A DNA stretch of 6,938 nucleotides from an uncultured Clostridia bacterium (GTDB lineage Bacteria; Bacillota; Clostridia; Oscillospirales; Oscillospiraceae), in assembly GCA_945946745.1 (NCBI GenBank), contig CAMEWZ010000083.1, positions 1 through 6,938 of the forward strand, read 5' to 3'. The notes beneath the pieces are model-generated. The model was not told where the DNA came from, made no database searches, and saw nothing but the letters and a program-made list of their open reading frames with translations. Numbering within the stretch: the stretch's first letter is position 1; each line of letters starts with the position of its first letter. Below, piece by piece: positions 1 to 5,892 of this stretch. The position numbers were made by a program, and so were the translations under genes.

Positions 1-791
1 AGGCCGCCAAGAAGGCTGACCGGGTCGCCGCCGAGGGCGTGGCCTACGCCACCGTAGTGGACGGCGTGGGTGTGGTCATCGAGGTCAACTCCGAGACCGA
101 CTTCGCCGCCAAGACCGACGCTTTTATGGATCTGGTGAAGAACCTGGCCACCATCGTCGCCACCGACAACCCCGCCGATGTGGATGCTCTGAAGACCTGC
201 AAGTACCCCGGCACCGACTTGACCGTCACCGAGATCATGCAGGAGAAGGTTATGTCCATCGGTGAGAACATGCAGATCCGCCGCTTTGCCCGCTTCCCCG
301 AGAACACCTCCGTCGCCTACGTTCACGCCGGCGGCACCCACGGCGTTCTGGTGAACCTGGCTGTGGAGGGCGGCATCGACGCCACCGAGATCGGCAAGAA
401 CGTAGCCATGCAGATCGCCGCCATGAGCCCCAAGTACTGGGACAAGTCCCTGGTGCCCCAGGCTGACGTGGATCACGAGCTGCAGGTGCAGGTCGCTCTG
501 ATGGACAACGACCCCAAGATGGCCAACAAGCCCGCTCAGATCAAGGAGAAGATCGCTGCCGGCAAGATCAACGCTTTCTTCAAGGAGAGCTGCCTGCTGC
601 AGCAGGACTTCGTCCGCTCCGACCTGTTCCAGGGCTCCGTGGAAGGCTACATCGCCGACGCTGCCAAGAAGCTAGGCGGCAAGGTCACCTTTGTGGACGC
701 CATCCACTACGTCAAGGGCGAGGGCATTGAGAAGAAGGTTGACGATTTCGCCGCGGAAGTCGCCGCCCAGATCGCCGGTGCTCAGAAGTAA
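1..791 (+). CDS. tsf: Elongation factor Ts, 3' portion (5' end cut by window edge)
   Basis: EF-Ts is the cytoplasmic guanine-nucleotide exchange factor that recycles EF-Tu-GDP to EF-Tu-GTP during translation. The frame is open from base 3 and ends with TAA at 789-791, giving about 262 residues. Compared with the usual length of roughly 300, about the first 50 residues (the N-terminal UBA-like domain) are missing because the window starts inside the gene. The visible start is the AAKKADRVAAEGVAYA stretch, followed by the family signature EVNSETDFAAK, where most relatives have V in place of the first A. The rest covers the core dimerisation-type subdomains, with KPAQIKEKI and QDFVRSD segments typical of the family. 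A GTG at 39 could be mistaken for a start, but the homology clearly continues upstream. In most bacteria rpsB lies just upstream; that cannot be seen here. A strong terminator follows 16 bases after the stop, so tsf is the last gene of its operon. Confidence 0.96.
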   Translation, partial: AAKKADRVAAEGVAYATVVDGVGVVIEVNSETDFAAKTDAFMDLVKNLATIVATDNPADVDALKTCKYPGTDLTVTEIMQEKVMSIGENMQIRRFARFPENTSVAYVHAGGTHGVLVNLAVEGGIDATEIGKNVAMQIAAMSPKYWDKSLVPQADVDHELQVQVALMDNDPKMANKPAQIKEKIAAGKINAFFKESCLLQQDFVRSDLFQGSVEGYIADAAKKLGGKVTFVDAIHYVKGEGIEKKVDDFAAEVAAQIAGAQK

Positions 792-807
792 TTTCCCGCA
801 ATTAGCG

Positions 808-840
808 ACTCCCCAGCCAAATGGCTGGGGAGTTCTTTTG
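808..840 (+). terminator. Rho-independent terminator of tsf
   Basis: A perfect 11-bp stem, ACTCCCCAGCC (808-818) paired with GGCTGGGGAGT (823-833), has an AAAT loop and is followed by TTCTTTT (833-839). It starts 16 bases after the tsf stop. Read on the minus strand the stem is followed by CGCTAATTG with no T-run, so it should work only for tsf and not for the opposing glycosyltransferase gene. Confidence 0.93.
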
Positions 841-946
841 TATCCGTTGACAGTTAAGGCGTCCCTTCGGGACATTTAAAAAAGCTGTTAAAAGCCGGTT
901 TTCTCCATTCAGCAAGCCGGAAATACCAATGGTGTCGCGCGCCACA

Positions 947-973
947 GTAGGGCGGCTTGCCCTCAAGCCGCCG
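947..973 (+). repeat. REP-like palindromic unit, left copy
   Basis: The unit contains the hairpin GGCGGCTTG (951-959), loop CCCT, CAAGCCGCC (964-972). All 27 bases are the exact reverse complement of 1060-1086. Pairing of the two copies would form a long arm across an 86-base spacer, competing with the local hairpins. Confidence 0.8.
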
Positions 974-1059
974 CGCATGGACTCCTTTTATCCAGAATTG
1001 GTAAAAACACGCAATTCGCAATTGGAATGCCTTTCGGCATTGTGACGCTGTCACATCAC

Positions 1060-1086
1060 CGGCGGCTTGAGGGCAAGCCGCCCTAC
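1060..1086 (-). repeat. REP-like palindromic unit, right inverted copy
   Basis: The unit contains the hairpin GGCGGCTTG (1061-1069), loop AGGG, CAAGCCGCC (1074-1082). It is the exact 27-base inverted copy of 947-973, giving a tail-to-tail pair as in BIME-type REP arrangements. Exact identity between the copies suggests recent origin or continuing conversion. Confidence 0.8.
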
Positions 1087-1129
1087 GTAATCCGCCTATA
1101 GCCGCTGCGATAACCACAACTTTCCATTG

Positions 1130-2008
1130 TCAACTGTCAACCGCCCCCGCCGCGCTCTGCCCATGCTCTGCCCGGTATTGATACCCCTTCTCCATCAGCT
1201 CCCGGTAGAATACCCCCAAAACGCCAGTATAATCCCCATTCCAGGGCTTGTTCTTCCCGCAGTAATGGATGACCACGCTGTTTTGCCGCACCCAGTCCAA
1301 ATCCACCCGCTCCCGGGGATGATTGCCGTTGTAAAACGCCAAAATCCGGTCGCTGAGATTGTAGCGCATGGTGTCCGCCAGCTTCACCTTGTCGCCGTAC
1401 AGGGCCGTCAGAATGTCTTGATCCGGCAGAATCAAGGCGTACTTGCGTTCGTTGGTATAGTCCCGGATGTCCTCTAAGCGCACATTTTCCCGGAGGGCTG
1501 GCAGGTTCAGCAGCAGCACCCCTGTATTAATGTAAGAAACCGCCTTCTCCGAGTGGAGCCGGGCCTGGTTGATTTTGGTCAGCAGCTCCCGGGTATGGGT
1601 GCAGCCGATGTAATAGTTCCCCGCAAAATCCGTCTCATACAGTTCTTTCAGCGGATTGATGATAACAGTGTCCACATCCAGATAGAGGATCCGTTCCAAA
1701 GTCTCCGGCAGCAGCAAATGCGCCGCCAGCCGGTAATAGATCTGCTTCGGATAGCGGCTGGTCTCGGGAAAGCCGTCAAACAGCGTTTCCGGCACCCGAA
1801 TAAAGTGGAAGTCCACCGTCCCTAAAAAGTCCCGCCCCAGGGCATCGATCTCCGGCTGCGCAAAATCCGAGTGGAGCACATAGGCGTCATAGTGCCCATA
1901 GCCGCCGCTGCGGGCAATGGAGGTCAGGCAGCTGACAAACAAAGACAAAAATTTCCGGTTGACACAGAACAGCAGATTCAGCGTTTCTTCTGGTTTCCTT
2001 TTTTCCAT
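1130..2008 (-). CDS. GT8-family glycosyltransferase (RfaJ-like)
   Basis: A predicted 292-residue cytoplasmic or membrane-associated retaining glycosyltransferase that would transfer galactose or glucose from a nucleotide sugar to a glycan or lipid-linked acceptor. Family landmarks appear in order: an N-terminal Rossmann-like strand NLLFCVN (11-17), YPKQIYYRL (86-94), the metal and nucleotide-sugar binding DxD motif in YLDVDTVI (DVD at 111-113), NTGVLLLNL (161-169), LPDQD (194-198), and the C-terminal HYCGKNKPW (248-256), which matches the HxxGxxKPW motif of the family. There is no signal peptide or membrane segment. The ATG at 2006-2008 is chosen because AAAGGA (minus strand of 2017-2022) lies 8 bases upstream. 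The gene stands alone, divergent from the Fe-S protein gene and convergent with tsf. Its last residues (GAVDS) and TGA stop are encoded by the right end of the palindromic element. The acceptor is unknown; cell-wall polysaccharide or capsule decoration is a guess from the family. Confidence 0.9.
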   Translation of the reverse strand: MEKRKPEETLNLLFCVNRKFLSLFVSCLTSIARSGGYGHYDAYVLHSDFAQPEIDALGRDFLGTVDFHFIRVPETLFDGFPETSRYPKQIYYRLAAHLLLPETLERILYLDVDTVIINPLKELYETDFAGNYYIGCTHTRELLTKINQARLHSEKAVSYINTGVLLLNLPALRENVRLEDIRDYTNERKYALILPDQDILTALYGDKVKLADTMRYNLSDRILAFYNGNHPRERVDLDWVRQNSVVIHYCGKNKPWNGDYTGVLGVFYRELMEKGYQYRAEHGQSAAGAVDS

Positions 2009-2040
2009 AATGACCGTCCTTTAAATAGGCTTTTTCCTAT

Positions 2041-2069
2041 ATTTTAGCGCCAAAGCAGGAAAATGTCTA
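2041..2069 (-). promoter_or_regulatory. Sigma-A-type promoter of the GT8 gene
   Basis: On the minus strand, TAGACA (2064-2069) and TAAAAT (2041-2046) are separated by 17 bases, each one mismatch from consensus. It lies 32 bases upstream of the ATG, leaving a short leader that contains the ribosome binding site. No other good pair is seen in the 162-base divergent region on this strand. Confidence 0.6.
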
Positions 2070-2114
2070 CCAATGGGCGCGTCATTTCACACAATGTTCA
2101 TTTCTTTTCCCGAC

Positions 2115-2143
2115 TTGACATTTCCTCCGGAAACGAGTACACT
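2115..2143 (+). promoter_or_regulatory. Sigma-A-type promoter of the DUF362 Fe-S protein gene
   Basis: A perfect -35 TTGACA (2115-2120), a 17-base spacer and a TACACT -10 (2138-2143, four of six) precede the gene. The spacer holds a short inverted repeat, TTTCC-TCC-GGAAA (2121-2133), which is operator-like but short enough to be chance. Confidence 0.7.
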
Positions 2144-2158
2144 TTGAACAAACACCAC

Positions 2159-2164
2159 AGGAGG
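2159..2164 (+). promoter_or_regulatory. Ribosome binding site of the Fe-S protein gene
   Basis: A full AGGAGG lies 6 bases before the ATG at 2171. It fixes the start and predicts efficient translation. Confidence 0.85.
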
Positions 2165-2170
2165 TAGCAT

Positions 2171-3274
2171 ATGGCATCCAAAGTTTATTTTACCAATTTC
2201 TGCACCGGCACAACCGAAAACCTGCCCCAGAAGCTGGCCCGTCTGATTATGACTGCCGGCATGGATCAGATTGATTTTAAGGATAAGTTCGTGGCCATCA
2301 AGATCCACTTCGGCGAGCTGGGCAACATGGCCTATCTGCGCCCCGGCTATGCCCGGGTGCTGGTGGACATCATCAAGGATCTGGGCGGCAAGCCCTTCCT
2401 CACCGACGCCAACACCATGTACGTCGGCTCCCGAAAAAACGCCCTGGATCATCTGGAAACCGCCTATTTAAACGGCTTCACCCCCTACTCCACCGGCTGC
2501 CATGTAATCATCGCCGACGGCCTGAAGGGCACCGACGATGTGGACGTGCCTGTGGTGGGCGGCGAATATGTCCAGTCCGCCAAGATTGGCCGGGCCATTA
2601 TGGACGCGGACATCGTCATCTCCCTAACCCATTTCAAGGGCCACGAGGAAACCGGCTTCGGCGGCACGCTGAAAAACCTGGGTATGGGTTCCGGCTCCAA
2701 CGCCGGCAAACGGGAAATGCACTGCGATGGCCGCCCCGTGGTGGACGCGGACAAGTGTGTCGGCTGCGGCACCTGTGCAAAATACTGCGCCCACAACGGC
2801 CCCAAGCTGGAAAACGGCAAAATGCACATCGACTGGACAGCCTGCATGGGCTGCGGCCGCTGTATGGATGTCTGCCCGGTGAAGGCCATCCACGCCGCCT
2901 ACGCCCAGTCCGCCACCATCCTCAACTGCAAGATCGCCGAGTACACCAAAGCGGTGCTGGACGGCCGTCCCAATTTCCATATCAGCCTGGTGCGGGATGT
3001 CAGCCCCTACTGCGACTGCCATCCGGAAAACGACATTCCCATTGTCCCCGACGTGGGCATGTTCGCCTCCTTCGACCCGGTGGCTCTGGATCTGGCCTGC
3101 GCCGACGCGGTGAACGCCCAGTCCGTCATGCCCGGCTCCAAGCTGGCAAGCGCCAACCGTCCCGATCTGGACAACCTGACCGCCCCCTTCCCCCACACCA
3201 ACTGGCGCAGCCAGATCACCCACGGCAAAAAGATCGGCCTGGGTGAGGACAGCTACGAGTTGATTACCATCTGA
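2171..3274 (+). CDS. DUF362-domain protein with two 4Fe-4S ferredoxin motifs
   Basis: A 367-residue cytoplasmic protein of the uncharacterised COG2768-type Fe-S family; its reaction is not known. The N-terminal DUF362 part begins MASKVYFTNF and includes AIKIHFGELGNMAYLRPGY (42-60), FLTDANTMY (76-84), IIADGLKGTDD (113-123), SLTHFKGHEETGFGG (151-165) and LKNLGMGSGS (167-176), all strongly conserved in the family as I remember it. A bacterial ferredoxin module follows: C196-x2-C199-x2-C202-x3-C206, then C225-x2-C228-x2-C231-x3-C235-P. The first motif ends CAH and not CP. A C-terminal segment carries SPYCDC (C281, C283) and VPDVGMFASFDPVALDLA (292-309). No signal peptide or membrane segment is present. 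It is a single-gene unit with its own promoter, AGGAGG site and terminator, so neighbours give no hint of function. Electron transfer or a metal-dependent reaction is likely; a specific role would be invention. Confidence 0.93.
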   Translation: MASKVYFTNFCTGTTENLPQKLARLIMTAGMDQIDFKDKFVAIKIHFGELGNMAYLRPGYARVLVDIIKDLGGKPFLTDANTMYVGSRKNALDHLETAYLNGFTPYSTGCHVIIADGLKGTDDVDVPVVGGEYVQSAKIGRAIMDADIVISLTHFKGHEETGFGGTLKNLGMGSGSNAGKREMHCDGRPVVDADKCVGCGTCAKYCAHNGPKLENGKMHIDWTACMGCGRCMDVCPVKAIHAAYAQSATILNCKIAEYTKAVLDGRPNFHISLVRDVSPYCDCHPENDIPIVPDVGMFASFDPVALDLACADAVNAQSVMPGSKLASANRPDLDNLTAPFPHTNWRSQITHGKKIGLGEDSYELITI

Positions 3275-3295
3275 TTCTCTCTCCCTTTTATGATC

Positions 3296-3329
3296 TCCCG
3301 GGGCGTGGAAAGCGCCTCGGGATTTTCTT
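3296..3329 (+). terminator. Rho-independent terminator of the Fe-S protein gene
   Basis: The stem TCCCGGGGCG (3296-3305) pairs with CGCCTCGGGA (3313-3322), ten pairs including one G-U, around a 7-base loop, and is followed by TTTTCTT (3323-3329). It begins 22 bases after the stop. Its T-tract runs into the -35 box of the next gene. Confidence 0.87.
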
Positions 3330-3356
3330 GACATTTTCTTGTGCATACTATATAAT
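3328..3356 (+). promoter_or_regulatory. Perfect-consensus sigma-A promoter of the GH3 gene
   Basis: TTGACA (3328-3333), exactly 17 bases, then TATAAT (3351-3356): twelve of twelve consensus positions with optimal spacing. Transcription should begin near 3363, giving a leader of about 55 bases. The first two bases of the -35 box are the last T's of the upstream terminator. Such a strong core promoter suggests either high constant expression or control by a repressor. Confidence 0.9.
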
Positions 3357-3369
3357 GACTTTGTATATG

Positions 3370-3393
3370 GTTTTCCTGTTTTGTGGAAAACAG
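3370..3393 (+). promoter_or_regulatory. Operator-like palindrome / alternative hairpins in the GH3 leader
   Basis: Two perfect 7-bp inverted repeats overlap and exclude each other: GTTTTCC (3370-3376) with GGAAAAC (3385-3391), and CTGTTTT (3376-3382) with AAAACAG (3387-3393). They lie just downstream of the expected transcription start and upstream of the ribosome binding site. As DNA this is a typical place for a repressor operator; as RNA it could switch between two folds. I recognise neither a catabolite-repression cre site nor a BglG/LicT antiterminator target here, so the regulator is unknown. Confidence 0.5.
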
Positions 3394-3404
3394 AAAATTC
3401 CCAT

Positions 3405-3410
3405 AAGGAG
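3405..3410 (+). promoter_or_regulatory. Ribosome binding site that decides the GH3 start
   Basis: AAGGAG lies 7 bases before the ATG at 3418. The reading frame stays open back to a TTG at 3328, but that start would lie in the -35 box, so 3418 is the true start. Confidence 0.9.
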
Positions 3411-3417
3411 TGAGCCT

Positions 3418-5766
3418 ATGAAAAAGAACCCCGTCACCATCGACCCCAACCTGAAAAACGGCTACATCCCCGCGCCCTATGTTCTGGAAGAGGGCGAGCA
3501 CATCAACGACTTCTACCTGGAGCCTGTGCTGTTCCACAACGAGAACGGCCCCACCATCGGCGTTACCACCTGCGGCGTCATCGTGCAGGATGGTCTATAT
3601 TTCAAGGATATGGACAACGATGGTGTCCTGTCCCCCTATGAGGACTGGCGGCTGGACAACGAGACCCGTGCCAAGGACATGGTGGCCCACCTGCCCCTAA
3701 AGCAGCAGGCCGGTCTGGTGCTGAATACCCTGTGGAACACTCCTTTGTCCATGACCCGGGAGGGCGCCAAGGACGAAAACGGCAACATCGTCCCCAGCAA
3801 GATTTTCAAGCGGTATGATCCCAGTGAGCCCATCCCCAAGGGCATCCTCCCCGGCCTGGACAACCGGGTGGACGATGGCCAGGTGCTGGAGCAGAAGCTG
3901 ACCGCCGGTGTGTATCGTGGCGAAATGCGGGCCGAGGCCGGTGTGGCCGCCCTGTACCAGAACCTGGGCACCCAGTATGTGGAGTATGAAGCCTGCCAGG
4001 GCGGCGTAGCCATTCCATACTCCCTGCACACCAACCCCATCAACATCGGCTACCCCGACTTTCTGGGCATGGGCGCCGCCTGCCTGGGCGATGGAAACTT
4101 CGACATGGTCTATGAAATGGCCGAAACTGACCGGAAGATGATGAGCGCCTGCGGCCTCAACATCATGTACGGCCCCCAGGTGGACGTTTCTACCGATCCC
4201 CGCTGGCCCCGGAACTCCGGCACCTACGGCGAGCGGCCCGAAATCACCGCCGGCATCACCCGGGAGCTGGTTCGCGGCTATCAGAACGGCGAGGACGGTC
4301 TGAAGAAAGGCTCCATCGTTCTGACCGTGAAGCACTTCCCCGGCGACGGCCCTGCCGAAAACGGCTTTGAGCCTCACCTGCCCATCGGCCAGTGGCGGCT
4401 GTATCCCACGGAAGGCTCCATGGAGAAATACCACCTGCCCCCCTTCCAGGCCGCCTTTGACATGAAGGCCTCCGCCATCATGCCCGACTACTCCCGGGTG
4501 GGCACCGACGGCCGCAGCAAACCCCAGTATTACCGCGGCAAGCTGACCTCCACCGAGCAGGTTGGCTCCACCTACTCCAAGGAGTTGATTACCGACCTGG
4601 CCCGGGATACCATGGGCTTCACCGGCTACGTCAACTCCGACTCCGGCATCACCACCACCCAGATCTACGGTGTGGAAAACCTGAGCGTGCCGGAGCGCTA
4701 TGCCAAGGCCATCTCCGCCGGTACCGATGTCATCGGCGGCAACTATGACGCGGAGAACATCGTCAAGGCCGTGGAGGAGGGCTTCCTGCCCAAGGCCGAC
4801 CTGGATCGGGCCAACTACCGCCGGCTGCTGGCCATGTTCCAGCAGGGCCGTGTGGACAACCCCTACCTAGATCCCGATGAAGCCGACCGTGTCCGGGCGG
4901 AGAACTTTGAAGGCGCCAAGAAGGCGGCTTACAAGGCCTGCCAGAAGGAAGTCGTCCTGGCCAAGAACCACGGCGGCGTGCTGCCCATGGTGAAGGGCAA
5001 GAAGGTCTATATCGCGGTCTTCTCCGGCGAGGACGCAGGCGCTGCCCTGGCCCAGATGATGGGCGCTGGCGTGGCCGGCGAGGATGACAACAAAAAGCTC
5101 CGTGCCCAGCTGGCCGAGCTGCTGAAGGCCAAGGGCTACGAGATCGTGGACACCCCCGAGGAATGCGACTACGCCTACCTGCATGTATGGCCCAAGCAGA
5201 ATAACATCGTCTTTATCCAGCGGGCCATGCCCGTGCTGGAGCTGGTGGACAACGTGCTCTATGAGGAGCGGGAAGTCAACAAGAGCCAGAAGAAGACCGG
5301 CAAGATGATCCCCATCTCCACCCTCCGGGGCGTGGGACAGATCCCCGAAATCGCCGAGAAGGTGCACGCCCACGGCGGCAAGGTCATTGCCACCTGCGTG
5401 GTTTGCAACCCCTGGATCCTGGACAAGCTGGAACCCTACTGCGACGGTCTGACCTTCCAGTACACCGTCTCCCCCGTGGCCATGGGCAACGCCCTGGGCG
5501 CCCAGATGGACGTCCTGTCCGGTGAATTCAATCCCACCGGCAAGATGAGCCTGACCATGGTTTCCTCCATGGATGTCATCGCCATCACCGAGAAGGAGAT
5601 TGACGGTGTCGTCCGGGAAGTCTGCGCCTCCCCCAACGATGTGCCCGGCTATGACAAGGATCAGTACATCGATCCCGCCATCCTGGCCAAGGTCAAGGGC
5701 GGCAGCTACGCCTACTGCGACGCCGACGGCAACTACTACCGTTCCGGCTTCGGTCTGCATTACTAA
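3418..5766 (+). CDS. Glycoside hydrolase family 3 (beta-glucosidase/beta-xylosidase type)
   Basis: A 782-residue retaining exo-glycosidase that would remove terminal beta-linked sugars from oligosaccharides or glycosides. Domains in order: an N-terminal lead-in with an EF-hand-like loop DMDNDGVLSPYE (64-75) and YEDWRLD (74-80); the (beta/alpha)8 domain with TDPRWPRNSGTYGE (259-272), VKHFPGDG (304-311) and the nucleophile segment GFTGYVNSDSGI (400-411; D408 is the expected catalytic Asp); then the alpha/beta sandwich domain starting near CQKEVVLAKNHGGVLPM (508-524), with SGEFNPTGKMSLT (701-713) and the terminal SGFGLHY (776-782). The family's nucleophile usually sits in SDW; here W is S. The acid/base Glu in the second domain cannot be assigned by eye. 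No signal peptide is present, so it acts in the cytoplasm on imported substrate, yet no sugar transporter or regulator adjoins it. It is a single-gene unit behind a perfect promoter. Exact substrate is unknown: glucoside, xyloside or plant-glycoside specificity are all possible. Confidence 0.93.
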   Translation: MKKNPVTIDPNLKNGYIPAPYVLEEGEHINDFYLEPVLFHNENGPTIGVTTCGVIVQDGLYFKDMDNDGVLSPYEDWRLDNETRAKDMVAHLPLKQQAGLVLNTLWNTPLSMTREGAKDENGNIVPSKIFKRYDPSEPIPKGILPGLDNRVDDGQVLEQKLTAGVYRGEMRAEAGVAALYQNLGTQYVEYEACQGGVAIPYSLHTNPINIGYPDFLGMGAACLGDGNFDMVYEMAETDRKMMSACGLNIMYGPQVDVSTDPRWPRNSGTYGERPEITAGITRELVRGYQNGEDGLKKGSIVLTVKHFPGDGPAENGFEPHLPIGQWRLYPTEGSMEKYHLPPFQAAFDMKASAIMPDYSRVGTDGRSKPQYYRGKLTSTEQVGSTYSKELITDLARDTMGFTGYVNSDSGITTTQIYGVENLSVPERYAKAISAGTDVIGGNYDAENIVKAVEEGFLPKADLDRANYRRLLAMFQQGRVDNPYLDPDEADRVRAENFEGAKKAAYKACQKEVVLAKNHGGVLPMVKGKKVYIAVFSGEDAGAALAQMMGAGVAGEDDNKKLRAQLAELLKAKGYEIVDTPEECDYAYLHVWPKQNNIVFIQRAMPVLELVDNVLYEEREVNKSQKKTGKMIPISTLRGVGQIPEIAEKVHAHGGKVIATCVVCNPWILDKLEPYCDGLTFQYTVSPVAMGNALGAQMDVLSGEFNPTGKMSLTMVSSMDVIAITEKEIDGVVREVCASPNDVPGYDKDQYIDPAILAKVKGGSYAYCDADGNYYRSGFGLHY

Positions 5767-5782
5767 TCCCCGCGCTTTTCTA

Positions 5783-5813
5783 CAGCCGCCCGCCCCAAAA
5801 GGACGGGCGGCTG
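5783..5813 (+). terminator. Strong hairpin after GH3, lacking a U-tract
   Basis: CAGCCGCCCG (5783-5792) pairs perfectly with CGGGCGGCTG (5804-5813); two more C-G pairs can form inside beyond a mismatch. It starts 17 bases after the GH3 stop. The plus strand continues AAAATGTT and the minus strand TAGAAAAG, so neither orientation has the T-run of a standard terminator. It is probably the GH3 mRNA 3' boundary or a stabilising stem, but intrinsic termination is unproven. Confidence 0.5.
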
Positions 5814-5852
5814 AAAATGTTACAATTCCTCCACATTTTTCCCAGCCGCTTC

Positions 5853-5861
5853 TGCTATACT
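5853..5861 (+). promoter_or_regulatory. Probable extended -10 promoter of the small membrane protein gene
   Basis: TGC followed by TATACT (-10 at 5856-5861, five of six) forms an extended -10 element 31 bases before the ATG. No good -35 box is found 16-18 bases upstream (ACATTT at 17), as is common with extended -10 promoters. Confidence 0.5.
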
Positions 5862-5892
5862 GTAGCAAACAACCATCCAAGGAGGAAGAAAC

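Larger units (their letters stand above)
846..1141. repeat. Palindrome-rich intergenic element, REP/MITE-like
   Basis: This 296-base stretch has no convincing gene. It is bounded by a perfect 10-bp inverted repeat, GTTGACAGTT (846-855) and AACTGTCAAC (1132-1141). Inside lie six short perfect hairpins: 861-873 (GTCCC/GGGAC), 951-972 (9-bp stem), 1012-1024 (CAATT/AATTG), 1026-1041 (AATGCC/GGCATT), 1041-1055 (TGTGAC/GTCACA) and 1061-1082 (9-bp stem). The two 9-bp hairpins are inverted copies of one unit. No transposase or long reading frame with homology is present. Short palindromic units in inverted pairs are characteristic of REP/BIME elements, and terminal inverted repeats around a non-coding body are characteristic of MITEs; which class applies here is inference. 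The right end overlaps the stop codon of the neighbouring glycosyltransferase. The element may also be the only thing that stops transcription from that gene. Confidence 0.6.

Noticed and set aside
846..875. TTGACA at 847-852 as a promoter -35 box
   Set aside because: No TATAAT-like hexamer lies 16-18 bases downstream and no gene follows; the motif is better explained as the terminal inverted repeat.
947..1086. Possible CRISPR-like repeats
   Set aside because: There are only two copies, in inverted orientation, with one spacer and no cas genes, so the pattern is REP-like.
854..1117. 87-codon minus-strand frame inside the palindromic element
   Set aside because: It is made of the repeat hairpins, has no ribosome binding site, and shows no protein-like features.
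2624..3346. Minus-strand open frame of 240 codons opposite the Fe-S protein gene
   Set aside because: It is a shadow of a well-supported gene and runs through the terminator and promoter at 3296-3346.
3328..3417. Upstream TTG start that would add 30 residues to GH3
   Set aside because: It lies in the -35 box of the promoter; the AAGGAG site supports the ATG at 3418.
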